DNA of 56,366 nucleotides, taken from the NCBI GenBank assembly GCA_024330945.1, contig JANDJJ010000003.1, positions 1 through 56,366 of the forward strand, written 5' to 3'. Both the position numbers and the translations under genes were made by a program. Below, one piece after another: positions 9,273-17,776 of the stretch (positions are counted from its first letter, which is position 1; each line of letters starts with the position of its first letter). The notes below the pieces were generated by a model. The model had not been told where the DNA came from. It made no database searches and worked only from the letters and a program-made list of their open reading frames with translations. This stretch comes from Nitrospira sp. Its GTDB lineage: Bacteria > Nitrospirota > Nitrospiria > Nitrospirales > Nitrospiraceae.

Positions 9273-10958
9273 CTATCGGATTTTGGCCCAGGCTTTCTGA
9301 TACTCCTCGAACGAATCGACTTCCGTCCATCCCTTGAAAATCGGGACGGCGTCGACCCGATGGCCGCGATCGATCAGTTCTTGAATCATGTCGGTGAACG
9401 AGGCCGTGGTCAGATCGGCGGCTTCGTGGAAGCCGATGGATCGGGCGGACTCTTGCGCCGACCGGTAACAGTCGCGAAGCGCTTGCGTCCCTTTTTCGGA
9501 AAACATGGCCATGCCGATGAATTCTCCGTGCGCCTCCTCCGAGGGCACGTGCCGACCGATCTTGACGACGCGATGCTCCCCTTCCGACATGATGAACCGA
9601 GAAAGATAGCTCTTGCCCGGCGGTTCGGCGAGGGAGACGAGGTCCGGATTCGGATGAGCGGCCTGAGTGTGGCGCTGATGCTGGTCGAACCAGGCCAAGT
9701 CCACCACGATGGAAATATCGGCGGGACTCTTCAGCAACTTCTCGAGAATGGCCGTGTCGAAGATGATGTCGCCGTAGAGGACGATGATCCGCCCCCTCAG
9801 CTCGTTTTCGGCGCAGAACAGAGAGAACAATTCGCCCGTCGTTTCGTACCGGTCGTTGTCGTAATAGCGGATATTGGGCAACGCGATGGCTTCTTTTTTG
9901 TATCCGCGCACGAGCGCGATGTCTTTGATGTTGCATTCGTTGAGCGCCGCCACCTGGCGGTCGAGAATCGTCTTGCCTTTGATGTCCAGCAAACACTTCG
10001 GCTTGTCTTCGATCAGCGGCAGCAACTGTTTTTCGAACCCCGCGGCGGCGATGATGGCGGTGATTTTTTCGCCGCCCACGGGCAGGAATTCCCGTTCATC
10101 CCGTTCCATTTGCGGGACTCCGACGATATCGTACACTTCCTGAAGCGGGACGATGATGTCGTTGGCGGCTCCGGGGCGGGTGTCTTGTTTGATGAGACGG
10201 AGCGCGTCCTGCATCGCGCGGATGGCGGCCCGCACCGGTTGGTTGGCGTAGATAATGATTTTGGCGCCCGCCTCCTCCATCTCCGCCGCGGTGGTCTGAT
10301 CGAAGATCGTGGGCACGACGACCAGGGGCACGCGGCCGGACCAGGCCCGATAGACGGCTCGCAGTTCGTCGAACTTTTTGGATTTCGAGTGAATGAGCAC
10401 CGCGTCGGCCCCCGCCTCGGCGTAGGCTTCCGCCCGCTTCAACGCCTCCGCCTGTCCCCACCCCGCGATCAACGCTTCCGTTCTCGCGATGATCACGAAG
10501 TCGGGAAATATCTGTGCCGCTTTCGCCGCCCTGATCTTGCTGCAATGCTCCTCGATGGGAATCAGCTCCCGGCGGACGCCCGCGTAGAAACTGCATCGTT
10601 TAGGGTAGACGTTGTCCTCGATGCAGATACCGGCGACGCCGGCCCGCTCGCGGTCGTTGACGGTGCGCATAACGTTCAGCGCGTTTCCATATCCAGTGTC
10701 GCAATCGGCGATGACGGGGATACTGACCGCCTCGACGATGTTGCGCTCAACGGCGAGCTGCTCGCTGGAATCGATGAAGCTGGCGTCCGGAATGCACTTC
10801 AGCGAGGCCGACACGGCGAACCCGCCGACCCAAACGCCGTCGAAGCCCGCGCGTTCAATGAGGCGGGCGCTCAGCGCGTCGTGAGCGCCGACGATTTTCA
10901 GGGCGCCGGGTCGTTTAAGGGCGGCTCGGAGCTTGGCGGCGTTGGTCATGGGCGCCAT
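9273..10958 (-). CDS. phosphoenolpyruvate mutase-like / nucleotidyltransferase fusion
   Basis: N-terminal ICL/PEP-mutase barrel (AKLRAALKRPGALKIVGAHDALSARLIERAGFDGVWVGGF...IEDNVYPKRCSF) plus C-terminal NTP-transferase (PLIEDKPKCLLDIKGKTILDRQ...YGDIIFD). Confidence 0.88.
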   Translation of the reverse strand: MAPMTNAAKLRAALKRPGALKIVGAHDALSARLIERAGFDGVWVGGFAVSASLKCIPDASFIDSSEQLAVERNIVEAVSIPVIADCDTGYGNALNVMRTVNDRERAGVAGICIEDNVYPKRCSFYAGVRRELIPIEEHCSKIRAAKAAQIFPDFVIIARTEALIAGWGQAEALKRAEAYAEAGADAVLIHSKSKKFDELRAVYRAWSGRVPLVVVPTIFDQTTAAEMEEAGAKIIIYANQPVRAAIRAMQDALRLIKQDTRPGAANDIIVPLQEVYDIVGVPQMERDEREFLPVGGEKITAIIAAAGFEKQLLPLIEDKPKCLLDIKGKTILDRQVAALNECNIKDIALVRGYKKEAIALPNIRYYDNDRYETTGELFSLFCAENELRGRIIVLYGDIIFDTAILEKLLKSPADISIVVDLAWFDQHQRHTQAAHPNPDLVSLAEPPGKSYLSRFIMSEGEHRVVKIGRHVPSEEAHGEFIGMAMFSEKGTQALRDCYRSAQESARSIGFHEAADLTTASFTDMIQELIDRGHRVDAVPIFKGWTEVDSFEEYQKAWAKIR

Positions 10959-11199
10959 GATGCGAAAGCGGCAGGCGGGATGTCAATGAAAAGTTTGTGA
11001 GAACGGTGCCTCTCCTGCGTACGACGACTGGAAGCGAGGCGGGAAAAAGGCGGCGCTCTTAACTAGAGGAGCGAAAAATCGGGATCGGGGGGTAATGGAC
11101 CAGTCTGGCTCGACGAAGCCGTTCATCAAAAGGGGGTACATCCAAAGGGGGGCACATCGCGTCGGCAGTTCGATCGCGACGCCTCCGGCACGCGAGGTG

Positions 11200-11739
11200 T
11201 CACTCCGCCGAGTCAGTCAGGTCATCGTTGAATCGCGGCGCAAGGGATCGGCTGTCGATAAAAATGAAGCCGCGCTCCGTGCTGGCTTGGTAGGTGAGCG
11301 TGATTTCCGTGTCCGATCCTCGCCACGTGTATTGTTGATTGAGTCCGCGCGTCATCTGTCCGGGGATCCGTTGGAGAGGACCGTGCCGGGTTTCTAGGAA
11401 ATCCAGCACTTGCTTGTGGACCGACGCTCCCTGGTAGCGAATGGTCACCCGGGCGAATTGGTCGTCGAACGCCACGTACAGGATGCTCGTCATCTCGACG
11501 CCGGCGAACGTCGCCTCCCGATTTTTTGGCCGGTATTCCGTGATGTGGGCTCCGGATCGCAGCACTTCCAAGTCGTCCCGCGCCGCGAGCGGACTTCCCC
11601 ACGGAATGTCGTGAAAGCCCTTGGGGTCGTTCAGCATCGGAACGGCCCACGATACGTTCGCGGGGAGGACCAGACACAGGAAAAGCGATAAAAGTCCGAC
11701 ACCCCGTGATGGCGGGGCGGCGTCATTCATGGCGTTCAA
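11200..11739 (-). CDS. hypothetical secreted protein
   Basis: 179 aa with signal peptide-like N-terminus (GLLSLFLCLVLPANVSWA); no family recognised. Confidence 0.6.
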   Translation of the reverse strand: MNAMNDAAPPSRGVGLLSLFLCLVLPANVSWAVPMLNDPKGFHDIPWGSPLAARDDLEVLRSGAHITEYRPKNREATFAGVEMTSILYVAFDDQFARVTIRYQGASVHKQVLDFLETRHGPLQRIPGQMTRGLNQQYTWRGSDTEITLTYQASTERGFIFIDSRSLAPRFNDDLTDSAE

Positions 11740-11857
11740 AACAAGGCCTGTAATAAAAATAACAAAAACAAAAAGAACGGCCCGCGCAGCGCGACGAAAC
11801 GCTATCTACCATGGAAGAACGTCTCGCGCAACCGATCTCTTTTCGGTGTCGCGTTTC

Positions 11858-11886
11858 TTGAGAATGAAGAGGCGCTGGCCTATAAT
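11858..11886 (+). promoter_or_regulatory. near-consensus sigma70 promoter for the phosphonate operon
   Basis: TTGAGA (11858-11863), 17 bp spacer, TATAAT (11881-11886). Confidence 0.65.
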
Positions 11887-11951
11887 GCGCCACTTCTCCG
11901 GATGCTTCGGCCGGCGGCTTCCCGACGGGAAGCGGAAACAAGGTGTCAGAC

Positions 11952-12449
11952 ATGATCGACGGCGACGAGTTTGTTCAGTCTCTCCAGGCGATGGGAGTGA
12001 ATTTTTTTACCGGGGTGCCCGATTCGATCCTGGGTGGCATCATCGCCGAGCTCATGAATCGCGGGTTGTACATTCCCGCGGTACGGGAGGACGAAGCGGT
12101 GGGTATGGCGGCCGGCGCCTACATGGCGGGCAAGATGCCGGCGGTGTTGATGCAGAATTCCGGGTTGGGAACGTCGCTCAATACGTTGATTTCACTCAAC
12201 ATGATTTATCGCCAGCCTTGCATTCTGATCGTGTCGTGGAGGGGCTATGGAGGAAAAGACGCGCCGGAGCATCTGATCATGGGCCAGGTCCTGCCGCAGT
12301 TTCTGGATACGATGACCATTCCGCATCGGACCTTGTCGGAAAAAACGGCGAAGGAAGACTTTGCCTGGGTGGCGGACATCTATCACAATAGACGGATTCC
12401 GGTGGCGCTCCTCATTACGAAGGGGGTCGTCAGGGGGCTTCATCCGTGA
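11952..12449 (+). CDS. phosphonopyruvate decarboxylase, alpha (TPP PYR-domain) subunit
   Basis: VNFFTGVPDSILGGII...AVREDEAVGMAAGAYMAGKMPAVLMQNSGLGTSLNTLISL is typical of Ppd/ComD. Confidence 0.85.
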   Translation: MIDGDEFVQSLQAMGVNFFTGVPDSILGGIIAELMNRGLYIPAVREDEAVGMAAGAYMAGKMPAVLMQNSGLGTSLNTLISLNMIYRQPCILIVSWRGYGGKDAPEHLIMGQVLPQFLDTMTIPHRTLSEKTAKEDFAWVADIYHNRRIPVALLITKGVVRGLHP

Positions 12450-12567
12450 GCAACCTTGCCGTCAGCAGTCTTGGAGGGGAAAACGTTGTTCGTTGAAATC
12501 GCAAGCCACCGCGGCCTTACTCCCGCCGCCCGGCGTGAGAGAGGTTGCCTATGACGAAGGGATCGGA

Positions 12568-13146
12568 ATGAAGCCGGAAGAAGGCACCTTGATCAGCCGT
12601 GCGCAGGCGATCGGGGCGTTGCTGGAACTGTTGACCGATCAGCCGGTCATCGTGTGCAACGGGTTTCCGTCGCGCGAGACGCAGAAAATCGCCGACCGCC
12701 CGACGCATTTTTACATGATCGGCTCGATGGGCAACGCCCCGGCCATCGCGCTGGGCGTTGCGTTGGCCAAGCCGGACAAGCAGGTCGTGACGTTCGACGG
12801 CGACGGCAACGTCCTCATGGGCATGGGGACCTTGGCGACGGTCGGAGCGCTGAAACCGAAAAATTTCATCCACGTGGTCTTTGACAACGAAGTGTACGGC
12901 ACGACCGGCAATCAACCGACGATCTCCAACGTCGTGCCGTTGGAGAAAGTGGCGAAAGCCGCCGGCTACGTCAACGCCGTGCGGGTGCTCGATCGCGAGG
13001 ATCTGGTCTATGAATTTCGGGAGTTGCTCAAAAAAGACGGCCCCAGCATGTTGCTGATCAAGGTCAACGAATTTCAGGAGGAGGCGGAGCGGATCGCGCT
13101 CGACCCTCCTGATCTGACGAAGCGGTTCATGAAAGCCATCGAATGA
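12568..13146 (+). CDS. phosphonopyruvate decarboxylase, beta (TPP PP-domain) subunit
   Basis: FYMIGSMGNAPAIALGVALAKPDKQVVTFDGDGNVLMGMGTLATVG...NEVYGTTGNQPT: TPP-binding GDG...N motif of Ppd/ComE. Confidence 0.88.
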   Translation: MKPEEGTLISRAQAIGALLELLTDQPVIVCNGFPSRETQKIADRPTHFYMIGSMGNAPAIALGVALAKPDKQVVTFDGDGNVLMGMGTLATVGALKPKNFIHVVFDNEVYGTTGNQPTISNVVPLEKVAKAAGYVNAVRVLDREDLVYEFRELLKKDGPSMLLIKVNEFQEEAERIALDPPDLTKRFMKAIE

Positions 13147-13227
13147 GTAAAAGGGAAGGTGCGAGAGACCGTACCGCCGAACGCGGGCGAGCGGTCGAGT
13201 CCTTCCCGCCGTAGGCTGCGAGGCGAG

Positions 13228-14310
13228 ATGATCCTTCTCAATCCCGGACCGGTGAACGTCAGTGAGCGCGTGCGGCAGGCGTTGCTGCGCCCCGATATCT
13301 GTCACCGCGAGTCGGAATTCACGGAATTGTTGCACCGCATTCAAGCCAAGCTGCTCGCGGCGTTCGTGCCGGGGGCGGAGTCGGACTACGTGGCGGTGGT
13401 CGTCACCGGGTCCGGGACGGCCGCCGTCGAAGCCGCGTTGATGTCGTCGTTGCCTCACGGCCGCCGCATCCTCATCATCAACAACGGCGTCTATGGGGAC
13501 CGTATGTCCCAGATCGTCGGACTTCATCGCTTGGGCGTGAGCGAGTTGAAGCATGACTGGACGGAGCGGCCGGATCCCGACAAATTGCTGCTGGCGCTGC
13601 GACAGCATCAGGAGGTCCATGCGGTCGCCATGGTCCATCACGAAACCACGACCGGCCTGATCAATCCGGTGCAGGAGATCGCCGAGATCGTCGATGGGCA
13701 GAACCGCGTCTTCGTGCTCGATGCCGTGAGCGCCTTGGCCGGAGAACCTCTCGATATCGCCAAGTCGCACATTTACATGGTGGTGGGCACGGCGGGGAAG
13801 TGCATTCAGGGATTCCCCGGCGTCTCGTTCGTGCTCGTGCGCAAGGGATTCGTCGAGCGGATGAGGTCGTATCCCAAGCGATCGTGGTATCTGCACCTGA
13901 CACACTATATCGACGACGAAGGGCGGGGCACGATTCCGTTCACGCCGGCGGTCCAGGTGTACTATGCCTTCGATGAAGCCTTGAGCGAGCTGTTGGAAGA
14001 GGGGGTGGCCAATCGGATTCGACGCTACAAGAAAATGGCGGCGGTCGTTCGCGAACGCATGGCCAAGCTGGGCGTCAAAGCGGTGCTCCCTCACGACCGT
14101 CAATCGAACACAATCACGGCGTATTATTTGCCCGAAGGCTTGTCCTATCGAACGCTGCACGATCGACTCAAGGCCGAAGGCTACGTCATCTACGCCGGTC
14201 AGGGCAATTTGGAAAACAGGATTTTCCGCGTGGCCAACATGGGGGCGCTGACCGAAGCGCAGGTGACGGGATTTCTCGACGCCTTCGAGCGCGTGTGCGG
14301 AACCGTATGA
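13228..14310 (+). CDS. 2-aminoethylphosphonate aminotransferase (class V PLP aminotransferase)
   Basis: MILLNPGPVNVSERVRQALLRPDICHRESEF...TGSGTAAVEAALMS...HHETTTGLINP...DAVSALAGEPLDI...GTAGKCIQGFPGVSFV. Confidence 0.85.
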   Translation: MILLNPGPVNVSERVRQALLRPDICHRESEFTELLHRIQAKLLAAFVPGAESDYVAVVVTGSGTAAVEAALMSSLPHGRRILIINNGVYGDRMSQIVGLHRLGVSELKHDWTERPDPDKLLLALRQHQEVHAVAMVHHETTTGLINPVQEIAEIVDGQNRVFVLDAVSALAGEPLDIAKSHIYMVVGTAGKCIQGFPGVSFVLVRKGFVERMRSYPKRSWYLHLTHYIDDEGRGTIPFTPAVQVYYAFDEALSELLEEGVANRIRRYKKMAAVVRERMAKLGVKAVLPHDRQSNTITAYYLPEGLSYRTLHDRLKAEGYVIYAGQGNLENRIFRVANMGALTEAQVTGFLDAFERVCGTV

Positions 14311-15026
14311 AAGCGGTCATCCTCGCGGCCGGCGTCGGGAAGCGGCTGTGGCCGGTCACTCAGCATCGTCCCAAGTGCCTGATCGAAATCGGGGGGCGGC
14401 CGCTGCTCCATCGTTATCTGGAGACGTTGGTGTGGCTCGGCATCAAACGGGCCGCCATCGTGGTGGGATACAAGCAGGAGATGATCCGTCAGGCAGTGGA
14501 GCAGGATGTCTCGGGGGTCGCGGTAAATTTTCTGGTCAATGAGGAATTCCATCGGGGCAGCATTTCTTCGCTCTGGATCGCCCGCGCGGCGCTTGACGAC
14601 GACGTAATCGTGATGGATGCCGACGTGCTCTTTCACCGCGATATTCTGAGGCGCCTCGTGGAGTCGCCCCACAAAAACGCCCTGCTGATGGACGAAACCG
14701 TCGTGCAGACGGGCGAAGAATGTATGGTGGCCGTGGCGGGCGGGCGTGTGATCGCTCTGTCGAAGCGGATGCCGGAGCGGTATGACTTTGCGGGGGAGGG
14801 CGTGGGATTTCTGCGGGTGCGGCACGCCGATACCCCTCATTTAATCGACTCGCTGCGGATGTTCGTCGATCAAGGGGCGTGGAACATGGAATATGAGGAC
14901 GCGTTGCTCCCTTTTTTTCAAACGGTCTCGGTTGGCTATGAACGGATTGGCGGATTGCCGTGGACGGAGATCGATTTCCCTGACGATGTGAGAAAAGCCG
15001 AATTGGACGTATTGCCGAAATTGTGA
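14307..15026 (+). CDS. nucleotidyltransferase (PntC/LicC-like)
   Basis: MKAVILAAGVGKRLWPVTQHRPKCLIEIGGRPLLHR canonical NTase signature; VMDADVLFH metal-binding Asp region. Confidence 0.85.
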   Translation: MKAVILAAGVGKRLWPVTQHRPKCLIEIGGRPLLHRYLETLVWLGIKRAAIVVGYKQEMIRQAVEQDVSGVAVNFLVNEEFHRGSISSLWIARAALDDDVIVMDADVLFHRDILRRLVESPHKNALLMDETVVQTGEECMVAVAGGRVIALSKRMPERYDFAGEGVGFLRVRHADTPHLIDSLRMFVDQGAWNMEYEDALLPFFQTVSVGYERIGGLPWTEIDFPDDVRKAELDVLPKL

Positions 15027-15042
15027 GAGAGTCAACGAAGTC

Positions 15043-15087
15043 CATGCTGAGAGCAGGCATGCTGAGAGCAGGCATGCCGAGGGCAGG
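15043..15087. repeat. three tandem copies of a 15-bp repeat
   Basis: CATGCTGAGAGCAGG, CATGCTGAGAGCAGG, CATGCCGAGGGCAGG between two phosphonate-cluster genes. Confidence 0.9.
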
Positions 15088-15108
15088 ATTGAGTCGCACG
15101 GCGTTGAA

Positions 15109-16545
15109 ATGAACGAGAGCCTTGTACGGAAGCGGGTTGGGATCCAAGGATTGACGACGGCGATTCTGTTACCGTCGGTCGACTTGTTCGGTGATTCGAT
15201 CGGACGGCGGAGGGAAGGAGTCGGGCCGCTGACGAACGTGGTGGGAATCGGCCTGTTTCAGCGCGCGGTCCTTACGTTGCAGCGGGGGGGGATCCGCCAA
15301 TTGATCGTGTTGACCGGTCCCGAGGAAGAACGGCTCAAACAATCCTTGTCGAGTGGGCCGCGGGTGACGATCCCTGTACGGTGGATGCCGGTCCGGGAAT
15401 TTCCGCTTGACGATCCGAGGACGTGGGAGTTTTTGGGGGCTGAGGTGGGCGATTGCGCTCTTGTCTTGAGTGCAAACGCGGTCTTTTCGCGAGGTTTGAT
15501 CGAGCATCTCAGGAAAGAGGCGCGAGACGGCGAGGCGATGGTCGTGGCGCAAGCGACGTCGCGATCGTCCACGGTGGCGGCCAAGGGAAGGGTCCGGCTA
15601 AAAACCTGCGCCGAGCGATTGACGTCGTTTGCTCCCGCACATTTTGATAATGCGGCCCCCCCGGCAGCCGAAATGGCGGTCTTGCCGGCCGGTCTAATGA
15701 GCGCCGCGCGGGATGCCGGCACGGAGAACGGTCGGCTGCCGATCCGCCGTTGGCTGGAACGGGCGGCGGTCGAGGGGCGCGTGCGTGTCGTAGAGACGGC
15801 CGAGACCCGCGGCATATGGTATCAGGAGGTCAGAACCCCCGATGATCTGCCGATCGCGGAAAAGAAGCTGTTCCGTTCCCTGAGAAGTGATACGGAGGGG
15901 TTCGTCGATCGGTATTTCAACCGCAAGGTTTCCCGTTGGTTCACGCGCCTGTTTCTCGCCGCGGGACTGTCCCCCAATGCCATTACGGTCGTGGCCTCTC
16001 TGATCGGCTTTACGGCCGCGGCGGGATTTTCCATGGGAACCTATGGGGCGGGAGTCGCCGCGGCGCTGGTGTTCCAGTTGGCGGCTGTCATTGATTGCTG
16101 CGACGGCGAAGTGGCGCGACTGACGTTTGCCGAATCGTCGTTCGGCGCCTGGCTGGACCTCTTTATGGACAATCTTGTGCACATGGCCATTTTTGCAGGC
16201 ATCGCGATTGGCCTCTATACGGCACAGATGGGACAGCCGTGGGCGTGGGGCATGTTGGCGCTCGGCGCAACGGCCGTGCTGGGGAACGGGTTGTCGTTTT
16301 TACTGGTGGAGCGAGCGCAGAAAATCAAGGCTGCGAACCTGTGGAAGACGCCGTCGGATGCGGCATGGGCGGATTTCATGCTCAAAAACGTCGCCAGTCG
16401 GGATTTTTCGGTGACGCTCGTGCTGTTTGCGCTGTTCGCCAAGTTGGAATGGTTTCTTGGGTTTGCGGCGATCGGTTCCTTCCTCTTCGCCGGTGTCATG
16501 GTGTGGGTCGTTCGCCCGTCGGCCGTGACCTCGACCGACGTCTGA
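15109..16545 (+). CDS. NTase-like domain fused to CDP-alcohol phosphatidyltransferase
   Basis: C-terminal DCCDGEVARLTFAESSFGAWLDLFMD fits Dx2DGx2ARx8Gx3Dx3D exactly; N-terminal about 260 aa resembles a degenerate nucleotidyltransferase (NVVGIGLFQRAVLTLQRGGIRQLIVLTG). Confidence 0.85.
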   Translation: MNESLVRKRVGIQGLTTAILLPSVDLFGDSIGRRREGVGPLTNVVGIGLFQRAVLTLQRGGIRQLIVLTGPEEERLKQSLSSGPRVTIPVRWMPVREFPLDDPRTWEFLGAEVGDCALVLSANAVFSRGLIEHLRKEARDGEAMVVAQATSRSSTVAAKGRVRLKTCAERLTSFAPAHFDNAAPPAAEMAVLPAGLMSAARDAGTENGRLPIRRWLERAAVEGRVRVVETAETRGIWYQEVRTPDDLPIAEKKLFRSLRSDTEGFVDRYFNRKVSRWFTRLFLAAGLSPNAITVVASLIGFTAAAGFSMGTYGAGVAAALVFQLAAVIDCCDGEVARLTFAESSFGAWLDLFMDNLVHMAIFAGIAIGLYTAQMGQPWAWGMLALGATAVLGNGLSFLLVERAQKIKAANLWKTPSDAAWADFMLKNVASRDFSVTLVLFALFAKLEWFLGFAAIGSFLFAGVMVWVVRPSAVTSTDV

Positions 16546-16558
16546 GGGTGAGCCGCGC

Positions 16559-17569
16559 GTGCTTCGCTACTTCTTACTGGCGCTCGGTCTTACCGTCCTC
16601 GGTTTTCTCATTTGGCACATCGGTCCCTTGAATATTTACGAGGCGGTTACCAAGCTCGGTCCCTCTGCCCTCGCGGTCATCCTCCTTCCCTCTTTCATTA
16701 TGTACACGGTCGAGGCCTACGGATGGAGAGTCGTGCTGGGGCCGGCCGGGCAAGCGGTGCCGTTTTGGCGGCTGTTGGCGATCAGAACGGCCGGAGAAGT
16801 CGTGAACATGACGACGCCGACGGCCTATTTGGGCGGCGAGCCGATCAAGGCCTATCTCCTCAACAAATACAACGTGCCGGTGGCGGAGGGAGCCGCTTCC
16901 GTGGTGATCGCCAAGACGACCATGACGATCGCCGAGGTCTGCTACATTTTAACGGGCATCGCGCTTGGGTTCCTGCTGCTGGGCGCGGGAGATTCGGCCG
17001 GCTATACGGTGACGGCGGCGTTGCTGAGTGTTGGCGTGCTGATCTGTTCGATCGCCGGGTTCGTTTTCGTGCAGCGCCGCGGCCTCTTTGCGTCGATTTT
17101 GGGGGTCGCCAGAGCGTTGCGAGTGCGAAACGCGTTTCTGGAGTCGCAGGAAGAACACCTGCGCTCGATCGACCGGACCATTCTGCATTTCTACCGCCAT
17201 CACCAACGGGTGTTCTATGTCTCGATCGGCGTGTATTTTTTCGGTTGGATGGCTGAATCGTTGGAAGTTCTGGTCATTCTGCACTATTTGGGCGGTCCGA
17301 CTGCCATCTTGTCGGCGTTTTCCATCGGCGCGCTCGCCGTCTTCATCAAAGGTGGGTCTTTTTTTATCCCCGGAAGCTTGGGCGCCCAGGACGGAGGAAA
17401 CGTGCTGTTGCTGAAGGCGTTCGGCTACAGTGAGGTGACCGGCTTGACCTTCGCGCTGTTGCGGCGATTCCGCGAGTTGGTTTGGATCGGCATCGGCCTG
17501 CTCTGCCTGGCGGTCATGGGAAAGAAAAAAGTCTACGGAGAAGAAGGGAACGTGGGGTTCCCCGGATAA
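16559..17569 (+). CDS. lysylphosphatidylglycerol synthase TM-domain / flippase-like membrane protein
   Basis: 336 aa polytopic; VEAYGWRVVLGP...RTAGEVVNMTTPTAYLGGEPIKAYLL...GSFFIPGSLGAQDGGNVLLL typical of the LPG_synthase_TM/UPF0104 family. Confidence 0.85.
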   Translation: MLRYFLLALGLTVLGFLIWHIGPLNIYEAVTKLGPSALAVILLPSFIMYTVEAYGWRVVLGPAGQAVPFWRLLAIRTAGEVVNMTTPTAYLGGEPIKAYLLNKYNVPVAEGAASVVIAKTTMTIAEVCYILTGIALGFLLLGAGDSAGYTVTAALLSVGVLICSIAGFVFVQRRGLFASILGVARALRVRNAFLESQEEHLRSIDRTILHFYRHHQRVFYVSIGVYFFGWMAESLEVLVILHYLGGPTAILSAFSIGALAVFIKGGSFFIPGSLGAQDGGNVLLLKAFGYSEVTGLTFALLRRFRELVWIGIGLLCLAVMGKKKVYGEEGNVGFPG

Positions 17570-17776
17570 ACGTCCCTTGCGGCCGCGTCGACGTTCCTCT
17601 TGACTTTCAGAGCCAGGAAATTATCTGAGAGCCGTTGCTGATACTTGACCAGGTGGAGCGCGGAGCGCCCGACACCGGCGGAGTAGCGGCGGCATTGCAG
17701 TGTCTCCCCGTTTGGGCCGACTTCCCTCGTTTCCACCGATCAACCATGAAGGTTTTTGGAGAAAGGAGGAATCAAG

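Noticed and set aside
9210-11000. 596-aa plus-strand ORF opposite the PepM/NTase fusion
   Set aside because: The minus strand encodes clear PEP-mutase and NTase domains; the plus-strand translation has no coherent fold
12517-14160. 547-aa minus-strand ORF
   Set aside because: Antisense to phosphonopyruvate decarboxylase beta and the aminotransferase, both with strong family motifs
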